In this document: positions 15,677 through 24,935 of the stretch, one piece after another
How positions within the stretch are numbered: the stretch's first letter is position 1
How the letters are laid out: every line of letters starts with the position of its first letter
DNA from: Candidatus Ozemobacteraceae bacterium
GTDB lineage: Bacteria > Muiribacteriota > Ozemobacteria > Ozemobacterales > Ozemobacteraceae
Reading direction: 5' to 3'
NCBI GenBank assembly: GCA_035373905.1
Contig: DAOSOK010000021.1
Coordinates: forward strand, 27,716-91,715
Length of the DNA: 64,000 bases
Program-made: the position numbers and the translations under genes
The notes under the pieces: model-generated
The model's input: the letters and a program-made list of their open reading frames with translations, nothing else
Told to the model about the DNA's origin: nothing
The model's database searches: none

Positions 15677-18649
15677 TCAGAATTCCACCTCCCCGACCGT
15701 GAACGTTTCCTTCCGCTCGGTCAGACGCATCGTGATCGAGCGGCGCTTCTCGTTCGGGCGGCCGTAGTTGGTGAACACATCGACCTGGAGGGTGACGGCG
15801 CCCGACAGCGTCTGGGCGTTGCTGCCGAAGAAGTTCGTCTGAATCGTGTACATGCCCTTCATCGCCTTTTTCAGCAGGTATTCCTCGGGGCCGTAGCCCT
15901 GCGTGAAGTCGCACGAGACGAGGCCGCCGATGCCGGTGCGGTTGTAGCCGTAATACGCCTTCTCGCCCGACGGCTCGTTGACCCACAGATCCATGTCGGT
16001 CATGTCGGCGTCCCAGGTCATCACGATGCGCAGGTCGAGCTGCATCGGGTGGATGAACCGCGGGTCGACGCCCTTGAACTCCTTGATGCCGGCGGCTTTC
16101 GCCTTCGCAATCAGATTGTTCATCTCCTCGAGCGCCATCAGCTCGATCTCGCGGAACCGTCCGTCCCAGCGCTTCTTCGCGACGACGTCCCACAGCAGGC
16201 TCACCGCGCGCTCATACGCTCCCATCCGGCCGAGAACCAGGCCCAGGTCGCGATACGACTGGGGTTCTTCGGGCCGCATCTTCAGCACCTCCTCGAAGAT
16301 GCCCGCGCTCAGTTCGAGCAGGTCGCGCTGGGCGAGGCGATGGGCCAGAATGCGCATCAGCGCCGGGTTCTCGAGCTTCAGCTCGGCTAGGTTCGACAGC
16401 ACCTGCAGACCGATGGCATCCTGCTTCAGCCCGTAGAAGAAATCGGAGCAGTCGAGATAGAACGCCGGGGAAGAGCCGAACTCGGCTTTTTCCTTCTGAT
16501 AGGCCGCGAATTCCGAGCCCTTTCCCGCCGCCTTGATCCGCTTCAGATACGGGGTGTCCGGGGTCCAGGCCTTCATCGCGACCCCGGGCTCGACCGGTCT
16601 CGCCGCGTTCCCGTCATCACGGGAGGCATCGGCTTTCTTGGATTCCGCCCCGGCCCCACCCGCGAAGCTGTCACTCTGCGCGGCATCGGGCTCAGCCGAG
16701 GGGGCGCTCATGGCCCGGGACGGGGCCGGCGGTGCGCCCGGCATCGGCATCGACAGTCGCTCTTCGGAGGCTTCGGACATCTCCCGACGGACACCGCCGC
16801 TTTCGAGGGAGTCGGCCCGGCCGATCGACTGCTTCATGCGAAGCTTGTCCTGGCCCGTCCAGGCGAAATCAGTTTTATACCAGTTGATACGGTTGTTCCA
16901 GAGGCTCAGCATCTCCTCGAGTTTGCCGCGCTCGGCCTCCTTCAGTTCGGAAGCGCGTCGTTCCATCACGTCGAAGTATTGCTTCCGCCATTCCGCCATG
17001 TTCGCGGGAGGCACTATTTCATGCTCTATATATTGTTCCGGGCGTTCCAGGACGATCAGCGAGGTCTGCGGCGTCACGATGCTGTATCGCTTCCCTAGCG
17101 CGATCATAGCCTTCTCGTTTTTCGCGGGAAACGCCTCGAGGTCCTCGAGCTTCTTCTGGGCCCAGAATCTCCGCAGCAGGTCGCCCTCGCCGGCATCGGC
17201 GGCCTTCACGTCGAACTCGACGGTCTTCATGACCTTGCCGACGGTGCCGAACTTCAGGATGATCTTCGCTTCGCCCCCGGTCAGGCGCCCGGCGACCTCG
17301 AACCGGCCGCGCGCCGACTTCTGGAGCTGCGGCACGAGGTCATCCGCCCCCGCTCCCTCGGCCCCGAGGAACATGTACACCGGGCGGCCGATTCCCTTCA
17401 CCGCCTCTTCGGGCTTCACGCGCTGGAGGTTCACGTACTCGCCGCCGTTCTGCAGGGCGAGCTGGCCGAGAAACGCGTGGTTCGCGCCCGCATCGCCGCT
17501 GAAGACGTAGAGCGGCGCCGCGAACTTCCCAGGCTCTTCCCTGCCGAAGTTCGAGATGCCGTCGGTGAACATCAGGTAGACGTCGGGAAGCTTGTCGCCG
17601 GACGGCGGAAGCGCGCCCAGCTGGGTGCCGCCGTCGTATTCGACCGCCTCGATCGCCTTCAGAAGGCCGGCCACGTCGCCGTTCGAGACGGTCATCGTTT
17701 CGGGCTTGCCGGGCACGTTGCGGAACGGGACGAGCTCGACCTCGACCGGCGCCGATTTCCAGGCGGCGAACGCGGCGCGCAGGACTTCGAACTCGGCCTT
17801 GCGGTCGCCTTTCGCGCGCGAGCCCGAGGCATCCCACAGGATCGTCACGCGCGACGGCAGTTTCATCGCGGGCAGGTCGGCCGGCGGTTCGACGGTCTCG
17901 CTGAGGCAGAAGTGCGTGTCGCCCTCGGGGCTCTTCTCGACGAGCACCCGCTGGGCCTTCGCGTCGGGGATCGCGATGCGAAGGGTCTGGCTGAGCGCGG
18001 CCTTCTCGAGCGACGTCTCTGCCGCGAAGCCGTTTTTCCATGTTTCGAAACTGAAGTTCGAGAGGCTCCCGGCGCGGATCTCGGGTTTCACACTTCCCCG
18101 GGCGACCTCGACGCGGAGGTTGAACTTCTCGACCTGGCCGTCGAACGAGAGAGGCAGGATATAGAGCGATTCGCCGCCCGCCTCGGCGAGCGAGGAGACG
18201 TATTTCACCATGACGGTGCGGACGCCGTTCGCCTCGATCGGGTAGACGCGGGTCTGGAAGCTGTTGCCCTTGACCTTCTCGATCAGCCCCGGATCGACGC
18301 CGCGCCGCATCTCGGTCTCGAACACCTCGCGGCCCTTCTGCTTCTCGACGACGACGCCGTCGACCAGCACGCCGTTCACGTCGAGGCCGTAGCCGCTGAC
18401 CGTCGCGCCTTCCGGCAGGGGGAAGGTCAGGTCGCCCGCGAGCCGGCGGCCGTTCGGGTTGAAGAAGGTCATCGTCAGCCGCGTCTCGGCCAGCATGCCC
18501 TGCACGACCACCTTCGACTCGACGGCGCGAATCACGATCGGCTTCTCGGCGCCCTCACCGACGACGAGCCGGATGGGCGGCACGTCCTGGGCCACGGTCG
18601 GCGCCACCCAGGCCGCGATCAACAACAGGGCGATCAGCAGTTTCTTCAT
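15677..18649 (-). CDS. Secreted VIT / VWA / DUF2135 protein
   Basis: Large exported protein, 990 residues. It has a clean signal peptide (MKKLLIALLLIAAWVAPTVA). A VIT (vault-inter-alpha-trypsin) domain covers about residues 30-160, with LTFPLPEGATVSGYGLDVNG and the K-G-x-x-F-E boundary motif. A VWA domain runs from about residue 265, with a MIDAS-like D-A-S-G-S at D273 and TDGISNFG later. An Ala/Pro/Ser-rich linker follows near 640-700, then helical, possibly TPR-like repeats. The C-terminal DUF2135 domain contains TWDADMTDMDLWVNEPSGE. The start at 18649 has GGAGAGG upstream. A TATACT -10-like sequence lies at 18702-18707 on this strand. The domain set suggests a metal-dependent adhesion or scaffold protein of the periplasm or surface. 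It is followed by a rhodanese gene. Confidence 0.88.
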   Translation of the reverse strand: MKKLLIALLLIAAWVAPTVAQDVPPIRLVVGEGAEKPIVIRAVESKVVVQGMLAETRLTMTFFNPNGRRLAGDLTFPLPEGATVSGYGLDVNGVLVDGVVVEKQKGREVFETEMRRGVDPGLIEKVKGNSFQTRVYPIEANGVRTVMVKYVSSLAEAGGESLYILPLSFDGQVEKFNLRVEVARGSVKPEIRAGSLSNFSFETWKNGFAAETSLEKAALSQTLRIAIPDAKAQRVLVEKSPEGDTHFCLSETVEPPADLPAMKLPSRVTILWDASGSRAKGDRKAEFEVLRAAFAAWKSAPVEVELVPFRNVPGKPETMTVSNGDVAGLLKAIEAVEYDGGTQLGALPPSGDKLPDVYLMFTDGISNFGREEPGKFAAPLYVFSGDAGANHAFLGQLALQNGGEYVNLQRVKPEEAVKGIGRPVYMFLGAEGAGADDLVPQLQKSARGRFEVAGRLTGGEAKIILKFGTVGKVMKTVEFDVKAADAGEGDLLRRFWAQKKLEDLEAFPAKNEKAMIALGKRYSIVTPQTSLIVLERPEQYIEHEIVPPANMAEWRKQYFDVMERRASELKEAERGKLEEMLSLWNNRINWYKTDFAWTGQDKLRMKQSIGRADSLESGGVRREMSEASEERLSMPMPGAPPAPSRAMSAPSAEPDAAQSDSFAGGAGAESKKADASRDDGNAARPVEPGVAMKAWTPDTPYLKRIKAAGKGSEFAAYQKEKAEFGSSPAFYLDCSDFFYGLKQDAIGLQVLSNLAELKLENPALMRILAHRLAQRDLLELSAGIFEEVLKMRPEEPQSYRDLGLVLGRMGAYERAVSLLWDVVAKKRWDGRFREIELMALEEMNNLIAKAKAAGIKEFKGVDPRFIHPMQLDLRIVMTWDADMTDMDLWVNEPSGEKAYYGYNRTGIGGLVSCDFTQGYGPEEYLLKKAMKGMYTIQTNFFGSNAQTLSGAVTLQVDVFTNYGRPNEKRRSITMRLTERKETFTVGEVEF

Positions 18650-18768
18650 GAGACCTCTCCTTCGTTCTTCGCCGCCTTCGGGGCCGGCGCGATTCACACG
18701 CAGTATACCAAACGCATTCTCCCCGCACCGGATTCAGGGGCGCGTCGGATGTTCCGGCCAGAGTTTTA

Positions 18769-19215
18769 TTATACTTTCCAATATTGTCTCAGGATCCGGA
18801 TGATGTCCACCGGCCCCAGGACGGGAAACGAGTCGCCGGTTCGAATGATTTTTCTGTTCCAGGTCTCCCTGATCTTTTCATGCATTTCGGGGTCATACCC
18901 CTGCAACGTCTTCGAAAGATTCTCGGCCGTGAACAATGCATCGGCCTCCCACGGTTCGGGCTCTCCATCGGCGGAAAGCCAAGCGTAATCGTCGTTGTAT
19001 TTCAGCCTTCTCACCAATGCGCCACGGTTCCAATGCTCGTAATGGATGAAACCGACATTTTCCTGCTCGGCCAGATACACGACCTCGCCATGATCTTTTG
19101 AAAATGTGCTCAGATCTTTATCATCGAACTCCGGCGATTCAGGCGACAGATCCACCTCAGCGAACTGCCCCGCAGGCTCTTTTCTGCAATAGAAAACCGA
19201 ATATGTCGAAGACAC
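18769..19215 (-). CDS. Hypothetical protein, 148 residues
   Basis: Not recognised. It starts with GTG at 19215 with GGAGG nine bases upstream (19225-19229), a convincing site. The product is soluble, acidic, and has no signal peptide or membrane segment. It is rich in aromatic residues (for example NVGFIHYEHWNRGALVRRLK and YNDDYAWLSADGEPEPWEAD), a pattern seen in small immunity-type or SMI1-like proteins, but no family motif is clear. The C-terminus is basic-aromatic (IIRILRQYWKV). A likely TATAAT promoter lies just upstream. It is separated from the VIT gene by about 120 bases on the same strand. Confidence 0.7.
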   Translation of the reverse strand: MSSTYSVFYCRKEPAGQFAEVDLSPESPEFDDKDLSTFSKDHGEVVYLAEQENVGFIHYEHWNRGALVRRLKYNDDYAWLSADGEPEPWEADALFTAENLSKTLQGYDPEMHEKIRETWNRKIIRTGDSFPVLGPVDIIRILRQYWKV

Positions 19216-19235
19216 ACCAATATACCTCCAGATAT

Positions 19236-19264
19236 ATTATAATTTCACCGTGTTCCGCATTGTC
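19236..19264 (-). promoter_or_regulatory. Candidate promoter for the 148-residue hypothetical gene
   Basis: On the minus strand, TATAAT occupies 19241-19236. A partial -35 (GACAAT, 19264-19259) lies 17 bases upstream. The surroundings are strongly AT-rich compared with the genome. Confidence 0.4.
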
Positions 19265-19536
19265 TGGACTTGGCTTCGTGCCGGTGGTTCGAGCATCACT
19301 GAAGCCGGCCTGCGGGAATTCGTCGCGGGGCATTTCGTGCTGTCCGGCGAGCCGGCTGTGATTCGTATCCACGGTGCCACGTCGGTCCGTGAGCACATCA
19401 ATGCCTTGTGGCCGCACCTCGCCCGCGCGTAAACGTCTGCCAGCGGCAGCAACAAGCCGCACAACACGAACAACACCAGCCATCGACCGACAAAATCCTT
19501 CAGCCCGCCGTAATCGAACGGCTCGATCCCTTCCAT
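19237..19536 (-). CDS. Possible small membrane protein or decayed ORF
   Basis: A 99-residue frame directly after the TPR gene on the same strand. Residues 17-36 form a hydrophobic helix (GRWLVLFVLCGLLLPLADVY), but the rest is Ser/Arg/Pro-rich and looks non-coding. No clear Shine-Dalgarno precedes the ATG at 19536, and its 3' end runs into the candidate promoter of the next gene. It may be a real small membrane protein cut short, or chance. Apart from this, the 355 bases between 19215 and 19571 hold nothing I can identify. Confidence 0.3.
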   Translation of the reverse strand: MEGIEPFDYGGLKDFVGRWLVLFVLCGLLLPLADVYARARCGHKALMCSRTDVAPWIRITAGSPDSTKCPATNSRRPASVMLEPPARSQVQTMRNTVKL

Positions 19537-19570
19537 GAGATCATCATCTTGGTCGCCGTCCGGCCCAATC

Positions 19571-21922
19571 CTATTGGAAAAGGGTCTGGATGGGCTGGTT
19601 CCGGAACTGCCGGGCCAGGTCGCCCCCGAACAGGCTGTTCCCTCTTTCGATCAGCTCCAGTACTCCCGGATGGACCGGAGAGAGGTGGAAGGCCTCCCCC
19701 AGGAACCTGACGAAATAGTCGGGAACCCCCGAAAACATGATCCCCTTTTCCTGGTCCCTCGCGAGGGATGCCTCTACAAGGCCCAAAAGGTTGGGTATGC
19801 TTCCCGGAGCACATTCCAGGGCCCTGTTGAGCCAGGACAACGCCTCGTCGAAATTGTGATCGTGGGCGAGAATTCCGGCGATCCCCCGCATCGCTTTGTC
19901 GGAACCCGCGTTGAGCTGGAGCTCCTTCTTGAAGAATTCCATCGCCTTCAGCTTGCTTGCCGCGTCACCGGGGTTGGCCAGGAACATGAGTTCGTAGGAT
20001 TTTGCGATGTTGTACAAGACCTCGTGGCGATCGGGGAACCCCTGGTGGATCATCGAGAAGAGGGTCACCGCCTCATGGAACTTCCCTTCCGCCATATGCC
20101 TCAGGCCGAGCGCGAAATTCCCCGAAAAGTCCAAATGCCCCGCCTTCTGGAGGGCAAGCACCGCCCCCATGCTGGAATGGTGCATCACCATGAGCGCGAA
20201 CTTTCCCTTCACCTCCTCGAACCCCTCCATGAAGCTCTGGAGGGAATCCCCGACCAGAATTCCCTGCAAGGGAATCTCGGTCTCGAGTCCGTCGTTGAAG
20301 ATGCGCAGGAGCGGGCGGTCCTGGATCAGGACGTCCTCCCCCCGATGCCCCTGGACATCCTCGAGGAAGGCGATATCGATCCGGTTTCCCTTGAATTGCG
20401 ACCTGATGGTGTGGATGTTCGGCGATTCGACGAACAGAACGATCGTGGGATACAGGTAGACCTGGGGTTCGAAAAAAAACGCCCCCACAGCCCATTGGCC
20501 AAGAGCCTGGACACCTTTCTCCCCGCCCAGGCTGGCGGCTTTCTGCTTGAGGGCAAAAAGGGCTTTTCCGGCTTTCTGGTAGGTCTTCATTCCCCGATCC
20601 GAAACCAGGACCGACCTGACACGTTCCTCCATGGCGATGTGGCGGACCACGTCGTGGAGCCGCTGGGTCTCGAGGTTGTAGCTCCCGGGCGAAACGGCAT
20701 CCCCGCTCCGAAAGGCTGCCTTCGCCTCATTGAAAACCGCCGCCAGCGTTTCCTGGTTGAGCAGGAGGGCGTTGGCGACCTTTCCGAGGATGTTTCGCTC
20801 TTCCTCCGTGATGACCCCATCCTCCAGAGTCTTCATCAAGATTTTCTTCAAAAATTCCCTGGGAGAGAAATCTCGGTCGAGAGCGGGAATCTTGTTCAGC
20901 TTCCGTCCCTCCTGGACCTGCTCGAAAATCCGGTGGTATCGCTCGTTGGAGATATCGAGGAAATCGCGGATGTTCTTGATCGCCCATTCTTCGTCGGAAG
21001 AGATGTTGCCGTCGCCCAGGATCTCCTCCAGGAGGGAACGGTATACGAAGGGAACGGTCAGCTCGGGAGACTCCTCCGTTTCGCTCGCGCGGGGAACGTC
21101 GGGAAGCCCCCCCAGGTTGTAGGTTTGCATCCAGGCGCCGATGGTGTCGTGGAAGTCGAGATGGGAACTCTGCTTCGTCCGCTGGAACACCTTCATTACC
21201 GGATCGTCAGCCTGTGAATACAGGAAGTGGAAGGCCTTCTTCGCGCAGGGAAGAACGAGCGCGAGCCCCTGCAGGAGCGGATGGAATTCCACCGCCGTCT
21301 TGAATATGAGCATGAGAACGTCAAGAAGGTTCAAAAACGGCTTGTCCCGCCGGTTTTGGGCGAAGTGTGCCAGATGGACCATCCACCGGGAGATGCAGAT
21401 GCGAATGAACTCGTCGACTCCGTCCTGTGCCCGCCAGCCCTTGAAGCCGGGAGAATTGATGAATTCCCGCAGGTTCTGAAGGTGGAACTCGTAGAAGTTG
21501 TCGAAACGGACCTCGGATCCGGTTTTCGAATCGAAGTGGATGAGCAGGAATTGCTCCCCCGCGACGAAAAGGAATTTCGGGAACTCCCGGAGCTCCTGAT
21601 GTCTCGCCTGCCTGGAAAGGAATTCGGTGAAGACCGGCAGGAGCGAGGTATACATCTCGAACTGCCCGGCTACCGGGGATGCGTATGCCTCCCTGACGCA
21701 CAGGAAAAGAACCTGGGCGAACCAGAGGGCGTGTTCCTTTTTTTCCGGGCTCGCGAAGGAATCGCTGGAAACGATTTTCTGAAGGCTTATCTCAACCCGC
21801 CTTTCGTTGCGGCTTTCGACGGCCCGCGCGAGGTCTTTCCAGGGGGGCTGCAACTCCGGGGGCATCAGGGAAATCTTCTGTTGAATCAGGTCGTTCCAGG
21901 CAGGTTGTTTTTCCACGTTCAT
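19571..21922 (-). CDS. TPR protein with TerB/EF-hand-like helical repeats
   Basis: Cytoplasmic 783-residue helical protein with no signal peptide. The middle holds two similar acidic-turn helices, LGDGNISSDEEWAIKNIRDF and LEDGVITEEERNILGKVANA, each a D-G-x-I-[ST]-x-[DE]-E pattern as in TerB-like or EF-hand-like modules. The C-terminal third has TPR-like helices (for example ALGLRHMAEGKFHEAVTLFS and AMRGIAGILAHDHNFDEALS). The ATG at 21922 has AAGGA too close; a GTG two codons later (21916) has the same AAGGA at six-base spacing and may be the true start. The gene is divergent from the ligand-gated channel. Its function is not recognised; protein-protein scaffolding is the likely role. Confidence 0.8.
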   Translation of the reverse strand: MNVEKQPAWNDLIQQKISLMPPELQPPWKDLARAVESRNERRVEISLQKIVSSDSFASPEKKEHALWFAQVLFLCVREAYASPVAGQFEMYTSLLPVFTEFLSRQARHQELREFPKFLFVAGEQFLLIHFDSKTGSEVRFDNFYEFHLQNLREFINSPGFKGWRAQDGVDEFIRICISRWMVHLAHFAQNRRDKPFLNLLDVLMLIFKTAVEFHPLLQGLALVLPCAKKAFHFLYSQADDPVMKVFQRTKQSSHLDFHDTIGAWMQTYNLGGLPDVPRASETEESPELTVPFVYRSLLEEILGDGNISSDEEWAIKNIRDFLDISNERYHRIFEQVQEGRKLNKIPALDRDFSPREFLKKILMKTLEDGVITEEERNILGKVANALLLNQETLAAVFNEAKAAFRSGDAVSPGSYNLETQRLHDVVRHIAMEERVRSVLVSDRGMKTYQKAGKALFALKQKAASLGGEKGVQALGQWAVGAFFFEPQVYLYPTIVLFVESPNIHTIRSQFKGNRIDIAFLEDVQGHRGEDVLIQDRPLLRIFNDGLETEIPLQGILVGDSLQSFMEGFEEVKGKFALMVMHHSSMGAVLALQKAGHLDFSGNFALGLRHMAEGKFHEAVTLFSMIHQGFPDRHEVLYNIAKSYELMFLANPGDAASKLKAMEFFKKELQLNAGSDKAMRGIAGILAHDHNFDEALSWLNRALECAPGSIPNLLGLVEASLARDQEKGIMFSGVPDYFVRFLGEAFHLSPVHPGVLELIERGNSLFGGDLARQFRNQPIQTLFQ

Positions 21923-22066
21923 TCCTTCGCCAGAACGGATGGGACACCCTTTCCGCTTCGAAATCGCGGGGGGGGTGCCTCGTATGCTAGCAGATGCCAC
22001 CCCGGTATGCAACGGGCGCAACCCCGATGGACCGGCCCACGCGTTCCTGCGATCTGGGTCCGGGCA

Positions 22067-22094
22067 TTGATTAAACCCGGACATGGAGTATAAT
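22067..22094 (+). promoter_or_regulatory. Sigma-70-type promoter of the ligand-gated channel gene
   Basis: -35 TTGATT (22067-22072) and a perfect -10 TATAAT (22089-22094) with 16-base spacing. Transcription would start near 22101, giving a leader of about 22 bases with GGAG nine bases before the GTG at 22123. The -10 also reads TATACT on the other strand, so it may serve the divergent TPR gene. Confidence 0.75.
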
Positions 22095-22122
22095 CGGTTA
22101 GTTCACATCGGAGAAATCGACC

Positions 22123-23298
22123 GTGCCGACAACCCGATTCCTTCCCCCGATCCTTCCATTCGAGCCCCCTTCCGCTTCGGGGGACCCCCTCCCCTGCGGT
22201 ACACCTGCGGCCGAGTGTTTCGAGGGACCCGCCCTGGGCGAACTCCGGATCGAGACACCCCGGGTGAAGGCCAGAACCGCGACCGCAAGGATCGCAGCCT
22301 CCTTTGGCCCGGTGATGATCCTGACCCTGCTTCTCATCGTCTGGGGAACCGCTTCTTGGGGACAACCCGCTTCCCCGGCCGAATCCGTCCCAATGAAGGT
22401 GGAGGTGGGGCTTTACATCATCGACATCGCCAAGCTCGATCTGAAGGAAAATCAGTTCTACGCGGATTTCTACATCTGGTACAAGTGGTCCCGGAACCCA
22501 GACCTGGATTGGAGCCCCGAAAAGGTGGAGTTCATGAACGGAACCATCGAGACGGCCACAAAACTGGCTTCCGAAACTCTCGCCAGCGGAAAGGAGTATG
22601 CCTCACAACGGATCAAGGGAACCTTTCGAGGCCGCTTCAAGCTCCATTCCTACCCTTTCGACACCCAAACCCTTCCCATCATCCTCGAGGATCAGGAATC
22701 GGGAATCCATCGCGTGGTCTTCGTTCCCGACCCGGATGTCCCGGATTCCCGGAAGTGGGTCGAAGCGGACGTCCAGGTTCCCGACTGGCAGATCCAGGGC
22801 ACGAACGCTTTCACCGACGTCCATCACTACGACACGAATTTCGGGGATTCCACGAAAATCAATTCCGAACGGAATTCCCATTACTCCCGTTTCACTTTCC
22901 AGGTGAAACTCGGCCGATTTTTCATCCCGCACATGATCAAGTTCATCATCCCATTGCTGGTGATCGCCGGGATGGCCTACATGGTCTTCTTCATCAACGC
23001 AAAGGAATTCGAGGCCCAGTGCGGGATCTGCGTGACCTCCCTCCTTTCCGCGGTCGCTCTGCACATGTCCCAGGCTGACGCCCTTCCGGCGGTCGGGTAT
23101 CTCGTACTCTCCGACAAGATTTTCATCCTCTTCTACGTCACGATTTTTTCGGCGCTTGTTCAGACCGTCGTCGCCAATAACTACGCGAAGACCGGGAAGG
23201 TCGATCTTGCGATGAAACTGGACTGGCTTTTCCAGATCATCTACCCCCTTGCGATCCTCGGAGGAACCATCCTCGTCGTCCTGACCACCCCTCCCTGA
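22123..23298 (+). CDS. Pentameric ligand-gated ion channel (Cys-loop superfamily)
   Basis: Prokaryotic relative of GLIC/ELIC and of animal nicotinic and GABA-A receptors. The 391-residue frame has an export signal (hydrophobic stretch near residues 61-78). An extracellular beta-sandwich follows, with the family loop YPFDTQTLPI (from residue 177; the Cys pair of animal receptors is absent). There are four C-terminal helices: M1 about 274-293 (IPLLVIAGMAYMVFFI), M2 about 300-320 with CGICVTSLLSAVALHMSQAD, M3 (YLVLSDKIFILFYVTIFSAL) and M4 at the end. The GTG at 22123 has GGAG and a good promoter upstream. A second GTG at 22264 would give a shorter, more ordinary signal peptide. The ligand cannot be predicted. 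It is divergent from the TPR/TerB-like gene. Confidence 0.9.
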   Translation: MPTTRFLPPILPFEPPSASGDPLPCGTPAAECFEGPALGELRIETPRVKARTATARIAASFGPVMILTLLLIVWGTASWGQPASPAESVPMKVEVGLYIIDIAKLDLKENQFYADFYIWYKWSRNPDLDWSPEKVEFMNGTIETATKLASETLASGKEYASQRIKGTFRGRFKLHSYPFDTQTLPIILEDQESGIHRVVFVPDPDVPDSRKWVEADVQVPDWQIQGTNAFTDVHHYDTNFGDSTKINSERNSHYSRFTFQVKLGRFFIPHMIKFIIPLLVIAGMAYMVFFINAKEFEAQCGICVTSLLSAVALHMSQADALPAVGYLVLSDKIFILFYVTIFSALVQTVVANNYAKTGKVDLAMKLDWLFQIIYPLAILGGTILVVLTTPP

Positions 23299-23437
23299 AG
23301 GGCACCCCGAAACGTTCGCCTGCCGGCTTCCGCCAGGATTTTTGAGGAAGTCATCGGGGCGGGGCTGTTCAAATGCCCAAATGCCTGGATGGCGACCACG
23401 GCTCCAGGCATTGAACAAGCTATTCCAACGTAGATTT

Positions 23438-23600
23438 CATTCGGGGGTTTCGCGGAGGAGGTCGTCGTAGATGGCGGTGGAGCCGGGGATCAGGAGGAAC
23501 ATGGCGGTCTTGAAACGCTTTGCGGCGGCGTCGCGGCGACCGGTATGGCAAGACCGGCGAGCCAGGCCAGCAGGAGCGCCGCCCAGGCACTTGCGCGGCA
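23438..23600 (-). pseudogene. Gene remnant with a C-terminal ...DLLRETPE tail
   Basis: Two fragments in different frames. A hydrophobic segment AWAALLLAWLAGLAIPVAA (about 23545-23600) resembles a signal peptide. A following piece, RFKTAMFLLIPGSTAIYDDL then LRETPE and a stop at 23438-23440, lies one frame away. The tail closely matches a second tail at 26358-26429. The 362 bases between the channel gene and lysC hold no other coding signal. It could be a decayed secreted-protein gene. Confidence 0.45.
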
Positions 23601-23660
23601 GTCCCGGGGCCGTGAATGTCGAATCGTCTCGTGTCCGTCCATGCCGTCAGTCCTTCGAAG

Positions 23661-24935
23661 TCAAAACGAGGTTCCGAACGTCTCCTTTTTCCTTTTCGGG
23701 GGGCGCCTGACGGCGGGAACCATATCCATATCGAATGCTTTATAAACAGTCTGGAGAGCATCGTCCAGCCGGTCCCGATCGATGACGCAGGAGACCTTGA
23801 TCTCGGACGTGGAGATCAGACCGATGTTGATTCCGACCCCGGCCAGGGCTTCGAACATCCGGGCGGCAACCCCCGGATGGGAGCGCATTCCCGCCCCGAT
23901 GATCGAGACCTTGGCGATCTCGGTCTCGGCGATCACCTCTCCGTAGCCTTCCTTCCGGGCGAGATCCTTGAGAATTCGCACGCCCTTTTCGAGATCCGAG
24001 CGGGGAAGGGTGAAGCTGAGGTCGGTCAGCCCGCCTCGCGTACGATTGAGCACGATGACGTCGACATTGATCTCGACAGCCGCCAGGGCGGAGAAGATGT
24101 TCCCCGCCACTCCCGGCCGGTCGGGAAGATCCAGCACCGAGACCTTGGCTTCCTTCACATCGTAGGTGATCCCGCAAACGGCAGCCTTTTCCATATACCG
24201 ATCCTCCTCCTGAATCCAGGTTCCCTCTTCTTCCGAAAAACTGGTCCGGACGTGCAGACGGACCCCGTTCTTCATCGCGCACTCGACGGCCCGCGGGTGA
24301 AGCAACTTCGTCCCGAGGCTCGCGAGCTCGAGCATCTCTTCGTAGCTCAGGGCATCGAGCCTCCGGGCGGTGGGAATTTTCCGGGGGTCGGCCGTGAACA
24401 CGCCGCTCTCGTCTGTGAGTTTCTCGCAGACATCTGCCTTCAGGGCGGCAGCCAGCACCACCGCCGTTATGTCGGAGCCCCCGCGGCCGAGGGTGGTGAT
24501 CTCCAGCGCGTCGGTCATGCCCTGAAATCCCGCCACGATCACGATGTTTCCGGCCTCGAGGGATTTTTGAATCCGCTCCGCGTCCACCTTGAGAATGCGG
24601 GCCTTGGTATGGCTGGAATCGGTGATGATGCCCACCTGCTGGCCCGTGAAGGAAACGGCCGAGTGGCCGAGGGACTTGATCGCCATCGCCAACAGCGCGG
24701 CACTGGCCTGTTCCCCCGTCGCCACCAGCATGTCGAGCTCGCGATCGGGCGGGCGTGGCGCGATCCGCTCGGCGAGGCTGATGAGCTTGTTGGTGGTCGA
24801 CCCCATGGCCGAAACGACGGCCACGACCTGGCTTCCCTGTTCCCTGACCGAAACGATCCGCCTGGCGACGCGACGGATGAGGTCCGGGGTCGCGACGGAA
24901 CTTCCCCCGTATTTCTGAACGACGAGTCTGTTCAT
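23661..24935 (-). CDS. lysC: Aspartate kinase
   Basis: First step of the aspartate pathway (lysine, threonine, methionine): ATP-dependent phosphorylation of aspartate. The 424-residue monofunctional enzyme starts MNRLVVQKYGGSSVA with the K-Y-G-G-S-S signature. It has VVSAMGSTTNKL, GRGGSDITAVVLAAAL and TDESGVFTADPR in the kinase domain, and then two C-terminal ACT domains (VSVLDLPDRPGVAGNIFSAL and VSIIGAGMRSHPGVAARMFE), the usual site of feedback inhibition. The basic tail RRPPKRKKETF is an extra. Its ATG overlaps the lysA stop (ATGA), so the two are coupled. Position in a lysA-lysC operon suggests dedication to lysine or diaminopimelate supply. Confidence 0.97.
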   Translation of the reverse strand: MNRLVVQKYGGSSVATPDLIRRVARRIVSVREQGSQVVAVVSAMGSTTNKLISLAERIAPRPPDRELDMLVATGEQASAALLAMAIKSLGHSAVSFTGQQVGIITDSSHTKARILKVDAERIQKSLEAGNIVIVAGFQGMTDALEITTLGRGGSDITAVVLAAALKADVCEKLTDESGVFTADPRKIPTARRLDALSYEEMLELASLGTKLLHPRAVECAMKNGVRLHVRTSFSEEEGTWIQEEDRYMEKAAVCGITYDVKEAKVSVLDLPDRPGVAGNIFSALAAVEINVDVIVLNRTRGGLTDLSFTLPRSDLEKGVRILKDLARKEGYGEVIAETEIAKVSIIGAGMRSHPGVAARMFEALAGVGINIGLISTSEIKVSCVIDRDRLDDALQTVYKAFDMDMVPAVRRPPKRKKETFGTSF

